Positions 49,901-60,343 of a stretch of 64,000 bases of DNA are shown one piece after another (position 1 is the stretch's first letter; each line of letters begins with the position of its first letter). Location: NCBI RefSeq assembly GCF_035582795.1, contig NC_134368.1, positions 34,718,501 through 34,782,500 of the forward strand. The letters are read 5' to 3'. The notes under the pieces were generated by a model, which was given only the letters and a program-made list of their open reading frames with translations, was not told the DNA's origin and made no database searches. The DNA is from Mycteria americana (Eukaryota > Chordata > Aves > Ciconiiformes > Ciconiidae). Made by a program: the position numbers and the translations under genes.

Positions 49901-52900
49901 TCAGTACCATAAATTGAAAGAGCAGAACCAAGTGGGAGCATACAGAATCAAGCAATTTTGGCATTGTTCATTTGTCCAGATAAATCTGGCAATAGGGGTC
50001 ATCCTCACTTAGTTGTCAGAGACTCAAGGAGGGTCTTCATACCGATTTAAAGCTGTTTCTGGCACATTTCTGGTTTTATATTTATTTATCTTCTGGCACA
50101 ATTTCTGTTTATGAGTTTATGCCAAGATCATGTAGGATGACTGGGTACCTATTTTTCTTATTTCAAAATTGTAGGTGCACAAGCAATCCACTTTAGCCAA
50201 AACACTCCCCCTACCATAAACATGGAAGCTGCAGGAAGGAACGAGAACAGAGTTTGGGGATAAAAGCTTTGCCACAGGCAATATCAGGGTGGTGCACCTC
50301 TGCTATTGGATGCTACAAAAAAATTCTCAGCATGAAGAAGGAGACTTGGACATTTCTTGTTCTCTGAAAGATTAGGCAGTTAAAAATCCTTCACATGTTT
50401 TGAAAATTTGACAAGCGAGTTCAGGGGGATGTGTGCCCCATAGCAAGGACACTTGGGAAGGTGAGGTATGCCCCACTACAACTGGATGGAAAAAAGAAGA
50501 GGTCCAAGGTAGGGGGTTGGAGAACATGACAGTTTCAAGATGACAAAAATGACCAAGTCAGGAATGGAATAAATTATGAAATTTGTCATTCATGTCTGTG
50601 TTACTGGCAGCTATGCAGCCCAGTTACAGGCTTAAAGAGTATTTTTCCTGGCAACCAGCTGTTTTTGCTACAGCTTGAGATTCAAACAGACCAGCCTAGG
50701 GTCATTTTAGGTACAAACGAGGGTGAAGACGCATCAACAGCTGAACAGTTTCCATCGCTCTGCTTTAAAAGCAGGAAGCTCTACAAAAGTCCACATCCCA
50801 GAATGAACAAAAAAAAGGTACTTATACCAAGCATGCAAGCAACCAACCCTCCTGGCTACATACCTATACCAAGTCTTCACATGAGAAAGACACAAGGTAC
50901 CTCCAAGAGCTCAGGTTATGAGCAGTTCTCAAGCTGGAACGGCTGGATATTCCTCAAGCATCCCACAGCTCCTTTGCAGATCCCAAATCCAGGCGCATGC
51001 AGTTTTATGGCAAACTGGCAACTCTGTTTCCTTGAGAGGACGTGCAACTAGCTGGACTAACCGTTTCAGGTTTCCCAGCACAGTTCTGCTGCTGGCCAGG
51101 TGGGGTGGCCCTGGTGTGGGAGGCCCATGCTCTGCCTTCAAGTCAAAGCTTTGAGAGCCACAGATACGCTGTGCCTGGCTGAAAAGCCCTATTCACCTTT
51201 TGCAAGTTCTTCCTCTATGTTAAGAGCTACAAGTCCTTCAAAGAGCAAACCATGGCAGACAAGGGGTTTGAAGTACGCATGTCCAAATAAGCTAACACCA
51301 CCCATCTGGCAGTAGTTATCCACACATCCCAGTTCACATTTTAAACAACTACACTCCTTCTGGAAACAAAACATGTACTCCTTTGGAGCTGTACTAAAGA
51401 AAGCAGAATTCACAAGAACCAACCCTGAAAAGTTCACATTTATATATCAAAATATGGAGGGTTTGTTTGGTTGGTTGTTTTTTTTAATTTCAAGCAGCTA
51501 TGTCACACTAATATCTATGTGATAAGCTACAGTTGCCTAGTCTACCCCATGCAACATATCACCACCTCCAGGAGCTCTGTGGCATTTCAAACTTCTTAGC
51601 AAGCTTCCATGATTTAACAAAACCCTCTCACTCAATTTTTCATCCTCAGATTAATGTTTCCAGGTCTTCCTCAAAGTTGTACTCATGTGGAGCCTTATAT
51701 CTTCTATCCATTAACAGGTTCAGAAGAAGTCTTATGCATTGCCCTAACTGAAAACTGCAAAGCACTAGTACATTGCAAAGGAACAGACACAACCCACTTC
51801 TAGGTCCTGAAATATCCCAGGGCATCAGGTCATGTCGTGGGACGTTTCCCATGACACAAACATATAGCAACCATACCGGAATGTTCCCCTCTTAATGCTG
51901 GGATGCGATGTGGTCCCTGCCCAGAGAAGGTGGAGAAAGGCCCAGACGATGCCGGTACCAAGCACTCCGCGGCACGCGGGCGGGCAGGCAGCTCCGAGTC
52001 TCATGCAACGGGCAGCAACTGGCAGGTGGAAACATCTCTGATCTGGAATGCTGTAGATCAGCCTTCTACTTTTATCAGCAATATACTTTGTAAACAAATC
52101 ATTTCAAGAGTCAAAACTTACAGGAGGAGAACATTAAGTGTTAAATATAAAAACATTGTGATGCTTTTTAAAAAAGCATTTTATTAGATCAGACTAAATA
52201 AAATTTGTTCAGAGCACATAAAACAGAAATTCATCAGCATAGCAAAGAACGGAAGCACTTAAATGTGTTTTATTGTCATATACAGGGCCAAATTAATTTT
52301 ATTCTGGGAAAGGAAAGCCTGATTTTTGAAAGCCATTTGCTGTCAAACCACAGGCACTTACTCCTAAAAATCAAACTTGGAGAGAAATGCTGAGCTTCTT
52401 AAAAAGATAATAATAAATTATGGTTATTTGCAAGCACTTCTGTACCATGTACTTAGACCTTACAGGAGATGAACTCAGTTTGTGTGGAAGAAAGGATCAT
52501 AATTTAAATATTTTTTAACACTGGTGCAGTCTCAGTTGTCAACAGATCTCAATACAGGATGAGCCTTTCTTTCTCATCCAAGGATATACTCCTCTTACAG
52601 ACAAAGCATTAGAAATTGGAGTCTACTCCATCCTTGTGCTGCACCAGTCATGAAAAGATGAGCATCATCACTGGCTGTAATGCAGAAATTGAGTCACATC
52701 TTTGCATAAACTCCAGTCACTCATGTGTCATCAGCTATAGCCTGGAGGTACTTATGAAGGGGTAACAAGAGAGCCATTCATATCCGCTTTGCGGTATGAC
52801 ATTTGCTTTGATTATTTTGGTCCTTATACTACAGTATTTCTACCAGTCCCTGTTCCTTCTTTACTGGCAAAACTCAATCCTCTAAATAAGTCTTCTAATT

Positions 52901-55900
52901 AAAGTCAGCAATTTTAGAAATGAATTTTTTTTAACTCACCTTCCCCCCACCCCACTTAAAAAAAACCCTTGAATTTTTTCTTTCACATCACTCAGATGCA
53001 AAAGCAAGCTAAAGAAATGAGCCAAAGAAGTGGCACAACAAACCGGATTTACACCCTCTGCTCCATGTATATTTTTGAAAGCAGAAGCACACTATTACTG
53101 CAATAAAGTGAAAATGTCATTAACCATCTCAAATCAATAAATATACAGTGAAATAACTACTTCCAAGTCACTCTTGGCCTTGTTAGTGTTATGCATTACA
53201 TTGTTACCAAATGAAATATGCAATCAGTTTTCACCTTGACTTATTACTTCAAACTGAACACAATTACTTATTACTTCAAACAGAATACAATTAAGCCTCA
53301 GAATACAACACTTAACATGATTAGCTGATAGAAACGCACTGTAATTTCTAATATTTTACTTCTCTCCTTTGCTAGATACATTTATGGAGAAACAGATGTT
53401 TATTCCGATGTTTAGTGTGTGAAACACTAAAGCAGAGAACCAGCCAAACAGGATTCCTATGAGTCACTTAATATTTAACACAGATCATATACTTGCGGGC
53501 TCTTTATGCTTTTACAAGCTTTACATGGGATATTATGCTCACATGGGATCTTTGTTTTCCCATTTAGAAGTGATGTCCACCATCATGCAATAGCTTTGCA
53601 AAGTTAGGTCCAGGTGTACTAATATGGGCTATTTAACCTTACTTCTCTGAAACAGCCATTTTCTACTCTACAGGGTTTCTGAACTCCAATACTAGTTTTC
53701 ACTTGTCACATTGAATGATTCCTTCCTTCCCTGTAAAAATTCTGATCTCATAAAACGAAAAGTTTACCCTATTTAAGCAATTATGTATTTCTCCGTATCT
53801 TCTGAAGTTTTCTGTCTCAGTTCATCTCATCTGAGTATGACACAAAGTCTCCATCAGATACCCTGCAGCTTTGACAAGTTATACTGTCACAACTTAAGTT
53901 CTCACGTCTGTAAAATCACAATTACCTTCACAAAGTTCTTTGAAATGTTAGAATATGAGATGCTATGCTTGAGCACAATATTACAGTATTTTCTTTATGT
54001 CATTCCATTTTTAAGGCTGTTTACAATTTCATCTGAAAAGGCAGTACAAAACAAAAGAGGGAAACAAGAAGCAAAGACGTTATTTTCTTTCTTCCACTAA
54101 CTGCTCCCTTTAGTTTTGATTTTGTAATAGATATATGTAGTTTGCTACTGTCCTTAATTCTGCATCTTCCTGAAGAAAAAAAATCAGGAGAAATAAGGTA
54201 GTCATGAGAATCAACTTCTTTACGGAAAGCAACACTGGTTGCCTGAAACGCCAAGTTTGTTTCAGTCAAAGATGTCTTTTCTCAAGATACCTTTTGCTAG
54301 GAGGAGCTGCAGGACAGGACTCCTGATTCTCTCCAGCTGTAACCCATTCTGAATACCCAGATGAACCCAATAAATTGCTTAACCTAGGCATCTTCTAAAA
54401 AGTTATTTCCACCAGAGCCTAGTCTCACAGTAATTAATGGATTAAAATCTTTTTCTGGATGTTAGAGCTCACAAATCTTCAACCTGCTGCCAAAAATATT
54501 CTTGTCCATCAGCAGCCACATGTTACAGTGACCTTGAGAGTAATTTGAAAACTTCCTTGCTTTCCAACAGCAACCTGTCAGATGCAAACTGCTAGAGCCT
54601 AGGTTTGTTTTACAGGGGGAAGCTACTGTGTTATTACTCAAATACTCTCCCTTACTGAACAGAAAATATTTGAATTCCTCAAATTCAAGATACTATCTTT
54701 TGACTTAAGTGACTTTTTTTTTTAAATCTGAAGAAACACCAAAATTATTTAAATTAAATATCCTTATTCTCTCTTGTAAAAAGTTATGTCTGTATTTTGG
54801 GAAGCCAGATTGAAAGAGCAGAAGTACACTTTGGATGAAAATCCTAATGAGAACCAGCCAAGTTTGATGTTAGGTTCTAGAAAATGAAAACTATAAATTT
54901 AACTTAAAGACAGCTGCTCTAAACAATAAGCCTGCCAATATATTTTGGATTTATAGGCCAAAAATATGACTGTTCCAAAACTCTTCCTTTTACAATAAAT
55001 GGTTTTGGGTTTTTGATGCAATGTGTACTTCTGCTCCTTAAGCTAGATATGCATTTCTCATTTGATAAATACAAACATTTGGATGACCAAGGACGTTTGG
55101 ATGAGGTGCTTAGGGACATGGTGTAGTGGTGGTCTTGGCAGTGTTCGGTTTATGGTTGGACTCGATGATCTTAAAGGTCTTTTCCAACCTATACGATTCT
55201 GTGATTCTGTGATTTTCTGCTGAACTTCCACAAAGGCCAGGACAAATTTTTCTGATACATGTGTCCACGTATTCCAAGATGGAAAAAAACCTCTTTCAAG
55301 TGCTAAGAAGTTCCCAACAAAACTAGTATCTCAACTCTTATAGTCATCCACATGTCAGGAAATGCCAGTTATAGTAGCTCATATACTAATGGTTAATTTC
55401 TATTTCCACCTAGAAATACTGAAGCCTGTTTCAGCCACAAATTTCTAGCATATTACTTATGTTGCTTCCTGTGTTACATCCACAATTAGTGGTATCCACG
55501 TCTTATTGTCAAGGCTCTCAAATATATATATAGCCTCTCAAATGGCATTTCCCTCTATGAAGGAAACTTCTTGAAGATGTCACCACAGTCATTCCCAAGT
55601 AAAGTTTGAACTGTAAATACCAGTCTTCCTGTAACTATACCAAGAGAAGCACAACAGTGAAATTTAGTTTCTGTTCATCTCTGTAGCACCCTGTGGCACA
55701 GACACAAATCTGAAACTCATTTCTACAGCAGAATCTGTTGAGAGCTCTTTGAAACACTCAGATTCATTTATTAAACTAGAAGAACAGAAATGGGTGTCTA
55801 TAATAACTAAACATTTTACCACCTGGAGTTTTTTTAAACAGCCTGATTAGTTCTAAATGTGGCAATTTATGCATTAAAATGAGGATGAAAAGGTGAATTG

Positions 55901-58696
55901 ACAAATATTACACTTTGAACAGTCATAAAGGCGTTCAAGTCACTCTAACAATGTCACCTTTTCACTCAAAAGCTAAATATCCCTTAAACAGTCAAAACCA
56001 GATTTAAAACCAAGCTAGTACCGTGCTGCTAAAACAAACACCCTCCACCCCCAAACATGGAAGAGTTTATACATGGCGGTGAGTTAGAGGTTCCAGCACC
56101 CCAGCTGCAGCGCTTGGGCAGCCTCGCAGGGGCAGCCCTGAGGCAGGGGAAGGGGCTGAGCACCCCTCAGGAGGCGAGAGGTAGCAGCTCCCGCCGGAGT
56201 CCCCACGGTCGCAATCTCATCAGCTGGTGATGTACTACTGCAAGACATCACAAAAACAATCCGAGTTTGGGATTTTCTTTCCCAAGGGAGCACCTGGCTC
56301 CTACCCACAGCTGCAGCCCTCTCGGGCACATGTTCCCACCCCACTCCACCCCAGCACTGGTGGTTCTTCACTCCCACTCCTTCCCGCAGCGAACCACTGC
56401 ACAGGGGCATACCCATTACACTTTGGGTATGGACAGACCTATAAAACTAGACCCATAATAATTTTTCTTCTTCCTGACTGGATGCCTGAACTGACTCCTC
56501 AAGGCCAGGTAAGCACCAGCCCGGGCAGACACGAGGGCAAGGGAAGAGAGGGCAGGGCTGCAGGAGTGGTAGCCACGGCCTGACTTACCGCAGACATGCT
56601 ATAAGCCATGTATCTGTGAATGCATCTGTTACTGAAGGGACAAGAAATAAATGCAAAATTAATATGCAAAATGAATACCAGGGGAAGTTAAAGATCAACT
56701 CAAATGCAGTAGTGCTAATTTCAGAGCTTAATGCAGTTAAAGGTTAACAGAAGATGGCTTTCCTTGGCACCTCATGCACTTATTGTAAATGGCTGATTTC
56801 ACCATTTCCTCTGTACTGCCACTTTTCCTTTCTTGTTTGAACTTAAACAGGAAAATAGTTATGAAGTCACAGGAATTATCAAGGGATTGGGGGAGCACAG
56901 CACTCTAGAAAGACTAAGCTTGCTTTTGTGATTAGCCCGCAGTTGGACACATGTTTCTAACACCACTAGTGCACATACAGCTGTCTAACGATGGAAAAAA
57001 CTTGGTACAGCATGGCGTCCTCGCCAGCCACACTGTTCATTGCCATCAAGCATTCTGGATGCCAACAGGGTTTCCATCTGGTATTAACCCAGTGCAACAG
57101 TAGCTCCTGTGAGGTACAAATTGGGTTTTCAGGACTTTTAAATTCAGAAGGGTCTTGGTAAAGGTAGTTAAGCATAGAAACCCCCTGGACAAACCCTGAT
57201 AGCTTGAGTATGAAGGTATTATCAGAGCCAGCTGTTAATATTGACAGCTCCGAGATAACACTTGCAACAAACAGGTTTGAGCTCAGGCAGAGTTTTGACA
57301 GATTCCTGCTCAGCCAGAAACAGCACAGCAGCATTGCTCAATCTCATTTAACCCTTCAACAGCAGCCTCTCAACTTCACTCCAGATGGGCTGACTTTCAA
57401 CAGAAGTCATTGCCAGCAAGTCCTGATTTTGTTTGCAGCTATATCCCATTTCAAATGAGCTCATAAGAAGCAACTTTAAACTTCTGTGCAGAAATGCATT
57501 GGGACCCCTTGGAAAAAAAAAAGGAAAGCAAACCCCAACAAATCCAACAGCTGAATCACCTCCCAGTAACTTCAGCTTTGCAGGGAAGGCGGGAGAGGCT
57601 GGGCAGGTTTTGCCAAGAGGCTCGGGCCAGGCTGCACAGCCTCCAAGTGACCTAACAGCCACTCCTGCTCTTTTCTCCATTTGGCCAGGCAGCCTGTCCT
57701 CGACCCTGTCTCACCCTCGCACTGGCTCTGACCACACATTAGGACTGTCCACGTTGCTAATCTGGCAAAGAAATGCTCTCTCTTTGGCTGGGTTAGCTTT
57801 CTGGTAGCTGCAAGCTGAATCAGCCTTCTGCAGGGACAGACCAGCACCAGAGGAGCGCAGAGCAGGACCTTCCTCTGGTTCCAGCAAGCTGTTCTATCAG
57901 CTTCACTCTTGATCTTGTCACTTCATACTTGCTCTACTGGGAGGAATGGAAGCACAGCTTTATTCTTCATGTAATCAGCTAAGCATGATTTTATTTTTTT
58001 TTTTAAACCAGAAAAGGTGAAGCTACTTTCAGTTGGCTCTGCAGTAGTTAAGCTATGAGCCCCTGCCTTACGAGCTACAACCTAACTCCAAGTTCCTCCC
58101 TGAGTTTACCCAAGAGTTTGAAAACTGTATCAAACAGGTCCCCAAGAGATACTTCAGAAAAACAAACATATGGCCAGTTGAGATTGTTAGCTATACCAGA
58201 CTCCACACCTCACCAGAAAGGAAAAAAACAAAACAAAACCCAAAAAAACAAAAACCCAAACCAACAAACAAAACTGAAACCAACTACAAAACCAAAACAA
58301 CTTTTCACAGTGTTCCCTAAACCACAGAAATCCTACAGGATGTTTCCCTCAGTTAACTGCCAAATTCTGAGTATTCCTTACACCAGCCAGGGCACAGGAG
58401 TCCTTCTCACCCTTATGGTAAGTACACTGTTCACCAAGCATTATCTTATCCTGGGAAAGGAGAGAACAACCTCAATACCAATAACTGGTACGAAAGTATG
58501 TCAATATGTCATATGTAGCCCAGTTTCATGTGCTTAGACTTAAGATTCTAAGATTACTCATTTTATACACTTTAATAGAAATAAAATTTTTTTTCTTTCC
58601 ATCTGCGAAAGAATAATGAGGAGGAAGAAGGAGCAAAATACTAGTTTCCCACACACAGTTCTCGCTTCCCTCCATTTTCAACATTTTTTTTTCTTT

Positions 58697-58731
<35 letters not shown>

Positions 58732-60319
58732 CATTCCCATTATTCTTAAAAAAAAAAAAAATCATGTTTAAACTCAGTGACCTGTAAAATAGCCTGGAAG
58801 AAGCAAAGACGTATGACAGGAGGCTTCTCATTAAATATTACATTGATAAAAGTATTCCTGAATTTTAAAAAGTTGCAATACAACATATTTGAGAGAAGAA
58901 ACTAGCCCAAGACATTTAATTATAAAAGTTACCAAAAATCAAGGTGCTTATTATACAGTAATTAGAAGATTGCACAGAAGTTTAGCAGTGAGAATTTCAC
59001 ATATAAATATCACAATTTCATATTAGATGACAGGCATCCAAAAATCCTGTATCAAATTTCTTTGAAGATCTTAAACTAGTTCCTTAGCAGAGAAAGGTGT
59101 TCCAATCAAGAGTTTAAAAAACCCAACCAAACCAAACCCAGAAAACTGGCTAAGAGCCACTGCTCTTACTGAGTTGAACCAGCCTTGGACTTAAATGCAG
59201 TATTCTTAGATGAAATGCGAGCAATCAGATGATATCCCACAAGAAGAAAATGTTACCTTTCTGGTAGCATACTAAGACAAGTCAGTGCTTTTTTTGTATA
59301 CCAGACTATAAAATCACTGCACATCGAAACAGCTGAAATAAAATTGATACCAATCTTGGAACATTCGTTATAAATGCAAGAGAAACTGCTATTAAAGCCT
59401 GCATCAACTGTTGCAGCATAAATCCATAACTGTTATAATTTCCTTAACTTCAGATTTTTCTTCTCTCAAAAATTTTCAAAGCAGACCAGAAGTTTCTAGT
59501 GTAATATCAAACTGATTAGGCCATTATGTATGTCAAACAGACTAGAACAAATAAACATTAAACCACATCAGATTAATTCCACTCTAAATTACAGGTGCAT
59601 TTTTTTTTTTAATGAAACGTTGATAATTTTAAGACACCACCAATAATGCAGGATTCAATAAATATAACCATTATAACTCATACTTTATTCTGAATAGCTC
59701 AAAACCATATCTACCCCTTATATACTCTTCTACCCAATGTCAGATAACAAAGCGGGGTCATGCCAATTATCTGTTGAAACTAGTCTTTCTTACAAGGGCA
59801 GAACTTGAAGTATATACTTGGAAAGGTACTCAACCCTGAAGGATTCTCTGACTACAAACGTTTAAAAACTTCTCTTCTAAAAAGGATGTGAAGCTGCAAA
59901 GAGGCCATAAAACTCAGTCTCAGGGTTTTTATTTTTTCTATCCAACTGATGCCAGGAGCAGGTTTACTGCTGCCTCCACAGGGAAACAGAAATCACTGGA
60001 ATGAAAACACAGGTGTTATCTATCAGTATATTAATATTTTCAGAAGCCCTTGTTGAGAAGACTTCAAGTTAAAGCCAAAATCGATTAGCTCAAGTTTTTA
60101 CCTCAGACTGCAGGTGCTGGATCACAACTGTTAATGCTTCAAACTTCTGGTTACTGCTTGTCAGGAATTTTTTCAGCTGCAGGATGATTCCACTTTGGGT
60201 CTCACATTTTGTTTTGTACTGCGTCAACTCAGCTGTTTTTGCGCCAGGCGAATGCACATCTGTGGAGGCTTGAGTCTGTATGCACGAGCTCCTGGGACTC
60301 CGCTGCTTGCCCTTGTCAA
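28763..60319 (-). CDS. MTUS1: Microtubule-associated tumour suppressor 1 (ATIP), shared C-terminal coiled coil, 5'-partial
   Basis: Nine coding exons on the - strand (60102-60319, 44906-44972, 35932-36146, 35283-35388, 34195-34268, 33995-34090, 31272-31388, 29821-29918, 28763-28979) join in frame to 1208 nt, about 402 residues ending in TGA at 28765-28763. The product is nearly continuous Glu/Lys/Leu coiled coil from [10 protein letters not shown] through [15 protein letters not shown] and [14 protein letters not shown] to [13 protein letters not shown] Ser-Pro-rich tail follows, with six S-P sites. This matches the C-terminal region shared by all human MTUS1/ATIP isoforms. Known family roles are binding the AT2 angiotensin receptor tail (ATIP1) and microtubules with EB1/MCAK (ATIP3), acting as a growth suppressor. 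The isoform-specific N-termini lie upstream, beyond the window. All introns are GT-AG except one GC-AG. The next gene, PDGFRL, converges on it. Confidence 0.95.
28980..29820 (-). other. MTUS1: MTUS1 last intron (0.84 kb)
   Basis: Plain intron between the last two coding exons; nothing else recognised. Confidence 0.85.
29821..29918 (-). CDS. MTUS1: MTUS1 penultimate coding exon ([14 protein letters not shown])
   Basis: The acceptor is a T-rich tract ending TTAAG; the donor is GTGAAA. It encodes [13 protein letters not shown] then [19 protein letters not shown], and ends with two bases of an Arg codon completed by the last exon. Confidence 0.94.
29919..31271 (-). other. MTUS1: MTUS1 intron (1.35 kb)
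   Basis: Plain intron; nothing else recognised. Confidence 0.85.
31272..31388 (-). CDS. MTUS1: MTUS1 coding exon ([16 protein letters not shown])
   Basis: The acceptor is AATCTTTCAG and the donor GTGAGT. Thirty-nine codons in phase 0 encode [20 protein letters not shown] then [19 protein letters not shown], almost identical to the human protein. Confidence 0.96.
31389..33994 (-). other. MTUS1: MTUS1 intron (2.6 kb)
   Basis: Contains a poly-T run near 31940-31962 and an A-run near 31533. No coding exon or repeat family is recognised. Confidence 0.85.
33995..34090 (-). CDS. MTUS1: MTUS1 coding exon ([13 protein letters not shown])
   Basis: The acceptor is TTCATTTCAG and the donor GTAAGT. Thirty-two codons in phase 0 encode [18 protein letters not shown] then [14 protein letters not shown], collinear with human QINDLKSENDALNEKLK. 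Confidence 0.95.
34195..34268 (-). CDS. MTUS1: MTUS1 coding exon ([14 protein letters not shown])
   Basis: The acceptor is TTTGTTGCAG and the donor GTTTGT. It encodes [15 protein letters not shown] then [10 protein letters not shown], collinear with human EIKKGHEIEKKSLED. The intron to the following exon is only 104 bp. Confidence 0.93.
34269..35282 (-). other. MTUS1: MTUS1 GC-AG intron (1.0 kb)
   Basis: The intron starts GCAAGT at 35282 (- strand) and ends TTGTTGCAG at 34269. Nothing else is recognised inside. Confidence 0.88.
35283..35388 (-). CDS. MTUS1: MTUS1 coding exon with a GC donor
   Basis: The acceptor is CTTATTGCAG. It encodes [17 protein letters not shown], then [18 protein letters not shown] and one base. 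The donor reads CAG|GCAAGT, a GC-AG intron with an otherwise perfect donor consensus. The frame continues correctly (G+AG gives Glu) into the next exon. Confidence 0.93.
35932..36146 (-). CDS. MTUS1: MTUS1 coding exon ([12 protein letters not shown] ... AQLQEQ)
   Basis: The acceptor is ACATCTTCAG and the donor GTTTGT. It encodes 71 full codons of coiled coil, from [10 protein letters not shown] to [15 protein letters not shown], collinear with human STTCEKLE ... EEAEKYKMQLQEQ. Confidence 0.95.
37768..37928 (+). mobile_element. CR1 LINE 3' tail
   Basis: CAGTGGAGTCACCATCCCTG, TTTAGTGGTGGACTTGGCAG, GGTTGGACTTGATGACCTTA and AAGGTCTTTTCCAAGCTAAA follow CR1 3'-end order and finish with ATTCTATGATCCTGTG, a decayed 8-bp terminal repeat. 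It lies antisense to MTUS1. Confidence 0.92.
40512..40550. repeat. Short degenerate tandem of GACCAGT
   Basis: GACCAGT-type units recur about four times (TTGACCAGTTGACCAGTA, CACCAGTA, CTGACCAGTA). It is a minor simple repeat in an MTUS1 intron. Confidence 0.6.
44906..44972 (-). CDS. MTUS1: MTUS1 coding exon (REEALKQ ... NLRGEL)
   Basis: The acceptor CCTCTGCAG is preceded by a long pyrimidine tract; the donor is GTAAGA. It encodes 22 codons, [18 protein letters not shown] then RGEL, and one base. It starts in phase 0, so it can also accept the candidate alternative exon at 45829-45882. Confidence 0.95.
45560..46200 (-). promoter_or_regulatory. MTUS1: Intragenic CpG island, candidate internal MTUS1 promoter
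   Basis: A block of very high GC and CpG content sits in otherwise AT-rich intron. On the - strand it lies across and upstream of the candidate MGCSSSK exon. Open frames on both strands here reflect GC richness. The boundaries are by eye. Confidence 0.6.
45829..45882 (-). CDS. MTUS1: Candidate alternative first exon of MTUS1 with a myristoylation N-terminus
   Basis: On the - strand the ATG at 45882-45880 has a strong Kozak context (A at -3, G at +4), and an in-frame TGA lies 39 bp upstream (45924-45922). It opens [18 protein letters not shown] and then reaches a donor AGG|GTAATT in phase 0. Joining to the next MTUS1 exon (44972, phase 0) gives ...AAAR-REEALKQ in frame, a protein of about 347 residues. 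Gly2 with Ser6 fits the N-myristoylation consensus, and Cys3 fits adjacent palmitoylation. It sits within a CpG island, as expected for an internal promoter. MTUS1 is known to produce short isoforms from internal promoters; I cannot confirm this exact one. The donor is of moderate strength. Confidence 0.6.
46738..46760. repeat. Poly-A run
   Basis: Twenty-odd A residues with one early G, in an MTUS1 intron. Not attached to a recognised retroposon. Confidence 0.8.
47677..49270 (-). mobile_element. Young 5'-truncated CR1 LINE, sense to MTUS1
   Basis: The element runs on the - strand from about 49270 to its 3' end at 47677. It ends in three copies of the CR1 terminal octamer (CACAGAAT on +). It carries a long open reverse-transcriptase frame followed by the usual short 3' UTR (GGTTGGACTCGATGATCTTA, AAGGTCTTTTCCAACCTATA). 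The 5' end is truncated at a palindromic junction. An intact reading frame implies recent insertion. Confidence 0.96.
47771..49261 (-). CDS. CR1 ORF2 reverse-transcriptase fragment, 5'-truncated
   Basis: This 496-codon open frame on the - strand ends in TAG at 47773-47771. It begins at the truncation point: the first codon counted is TTG, not a genuine start, so no complete protein is encoded. Numbering from there, the reverse-transcriptase blocks are visible: NYRPVSLTS (72-80), QHGFRKGRS (108-116), [11 protein letters not shown] (142-152), [11 protein letters not shown] (199-209) and the catalytic FADD (230-233), then the RT thumb and the C-terminal region ending LDEVLRDMV. The N-terminal endonuclease domain is absent. 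There is no stop or frameshift over almost 1.5 kb. It is transcribed in the same direction as the host gene MTUS1. Confidence 0.93.
   Translation of the reverse strand: MVSDLLHHLDTHKSMGPDEIHPRVLKELADVLTKPLSIIYQQSWLTGEVPADWRLANVTPIFKKGRKEDPGNYRPVSLTSVPGKLMEQIILSAITRHVENNQGIRPSQHGFRKGRSCLTNLISFYDKVTRLVDEGKSVDVVYLDFSKAFDTVSHGILLEKLAAHGLDGCTLRWVKNWLDGRAQRVVVNGVYSGWQPVTSGVPQGSVLGPVLFNIFINDLDEGIECTLSKFADDTKLCGSVDLLEGRQALQRDLDRLDRWAGVNCMRFNKAKCKVLHLGHSNPMQRYRLGEEWLESCLAEKDLGVLVDSRLNMSQQCAQAAKKANGILACIKNSVASGTREVIVPLYSALVRPHLEYCVQFWAPHYKRDIEVLERVQRRATKLVKGLEQKSYEERLRELGLFSLEKRRLRGDLIALYNYLKGGCREVGVGLFSQVTSDRTRGNGLKLRQGRFRLDMRKFYFTERVIKHWNRLPREVVESPSLEVFKGRLDEVLRDMV
49260..49304. repeat. Palindromic cluster at the CR1 5' junction
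   Basis: AACTT-GATG-AAGTT (49260-49273) abuts a perfect 10-bp inverted repeat, TGAGTGATGA-TTC-TCATCACTCA (49273-49295). ACTTGATGA occurs at 49261 and again at 49295. This is likely filler created at the truncation end of the CR1 insertion. Confidence 0.8.
53239..53292. repeat. 27-bp tandem duplication
   Basis: Two adjacent copies beginning ACTTATTACTTCAAAC and ending CAATT (53239-53265 and 53266-53292), differing at about three positions. It lies in an MTUS1 intron. Confidence 0.85.
55088..55214 (+). mobile_element. CR1 LINE 3' tail, same subfamily as the young copy
   Basis: GTTTGGATGAGGTGCTTAGG, GGTTGGACTCGATGATCTTA and AAGGTCTTTTCCAACCTATA are followed by ATTCTGTGATTCTGTG. It is very close to the 3' end of the 47.7-kb element but only about 125 bp long and in the opposite orientation. 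Confidence 0.94.
58219..58310. repeat. A/C-rich low-complexity tract
   Basis: Irregular (AAAAC)n/(AAAC)n sequence. Similar tracts lie at 44986-45018 and 63301-63348; such runs are common in bird introns. Confidence 0.75.
58699..58761. repeat. Poly-T (26) followed by poly-A (14)
   Basis: T26 at 58699-58724 and A14 at 58748-58761, 23 bp apart, can pair with each other. No retroposon body is visible between or beside them. Confidence 0.85.
60102..60319 (-). CDS. MTUS1: MTUS1 coding exon, first shared exon ([10 protein letters not shown])
   Basis: The acceptor TTTTAG begins phase 1 and the donor is GTAAAA. It encodes [16 protein letters not shown], then [11 protein letters not shown] and [15 protein letters not shown], aligning with the human segment EKSRQKNPRSLCIQ ... 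TVVIQHLLSE. The upstream partner exon must end with one base of a Val-type codon; none is certain within the window. Confidence 0.94.
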
Positions 60320-60323
60320 CTAA

Positions 60324-60343
60324 AACAACAACAACAACAACAA
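60324..60343. repeat. (AAC)n microsatellite
   Basis: About six AAC units, only a few bases upstream (- strand) of the MTUS1 exon at 60319, so they read GTT-rich in the acceptor's pyrimidine tract. Confidence 0.8.

Larger units (their letters stand above)
44973..60101 (-). other. MTUS1: MTUS1 intron (15.1 kb)
   Basis: The largest intron in view. It holds the intragenic CpG island and candidate alternative first exon (45.5-46.2 kb), a 21-nt A-run at 46740, the young CR1 insertion (47.68-49.27 kb), a 27-bp tandem duplication (53239), a CR1 tail (55.09 kb), an A/C-rich tract (58.22-58.31 kb) and a long poly-T/poly-A pair (58.70-58.76 kb). A GC-richer block at 56.08-56.58 kb has no recognised feature. 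Confidence 0.8.

Noticed and set aside
50665-51051. 128-codon + strand open frame in an MTUS1 intron
   Set aside because: No recognisable domain, no splice partners, antisense to the host gene; its length is compatible with chance.
56084-56583. GC-richer block with open frames on both strands in an MTUS1 intron
   Set aside because: No start context, splice-bounded homology or CpG density comparable with the two islands.
57348-57847. Overlapping 91-124 codon frames on both strands
   Set aside because: Frames on opposite strands overlap each other, and none resembles a known family.
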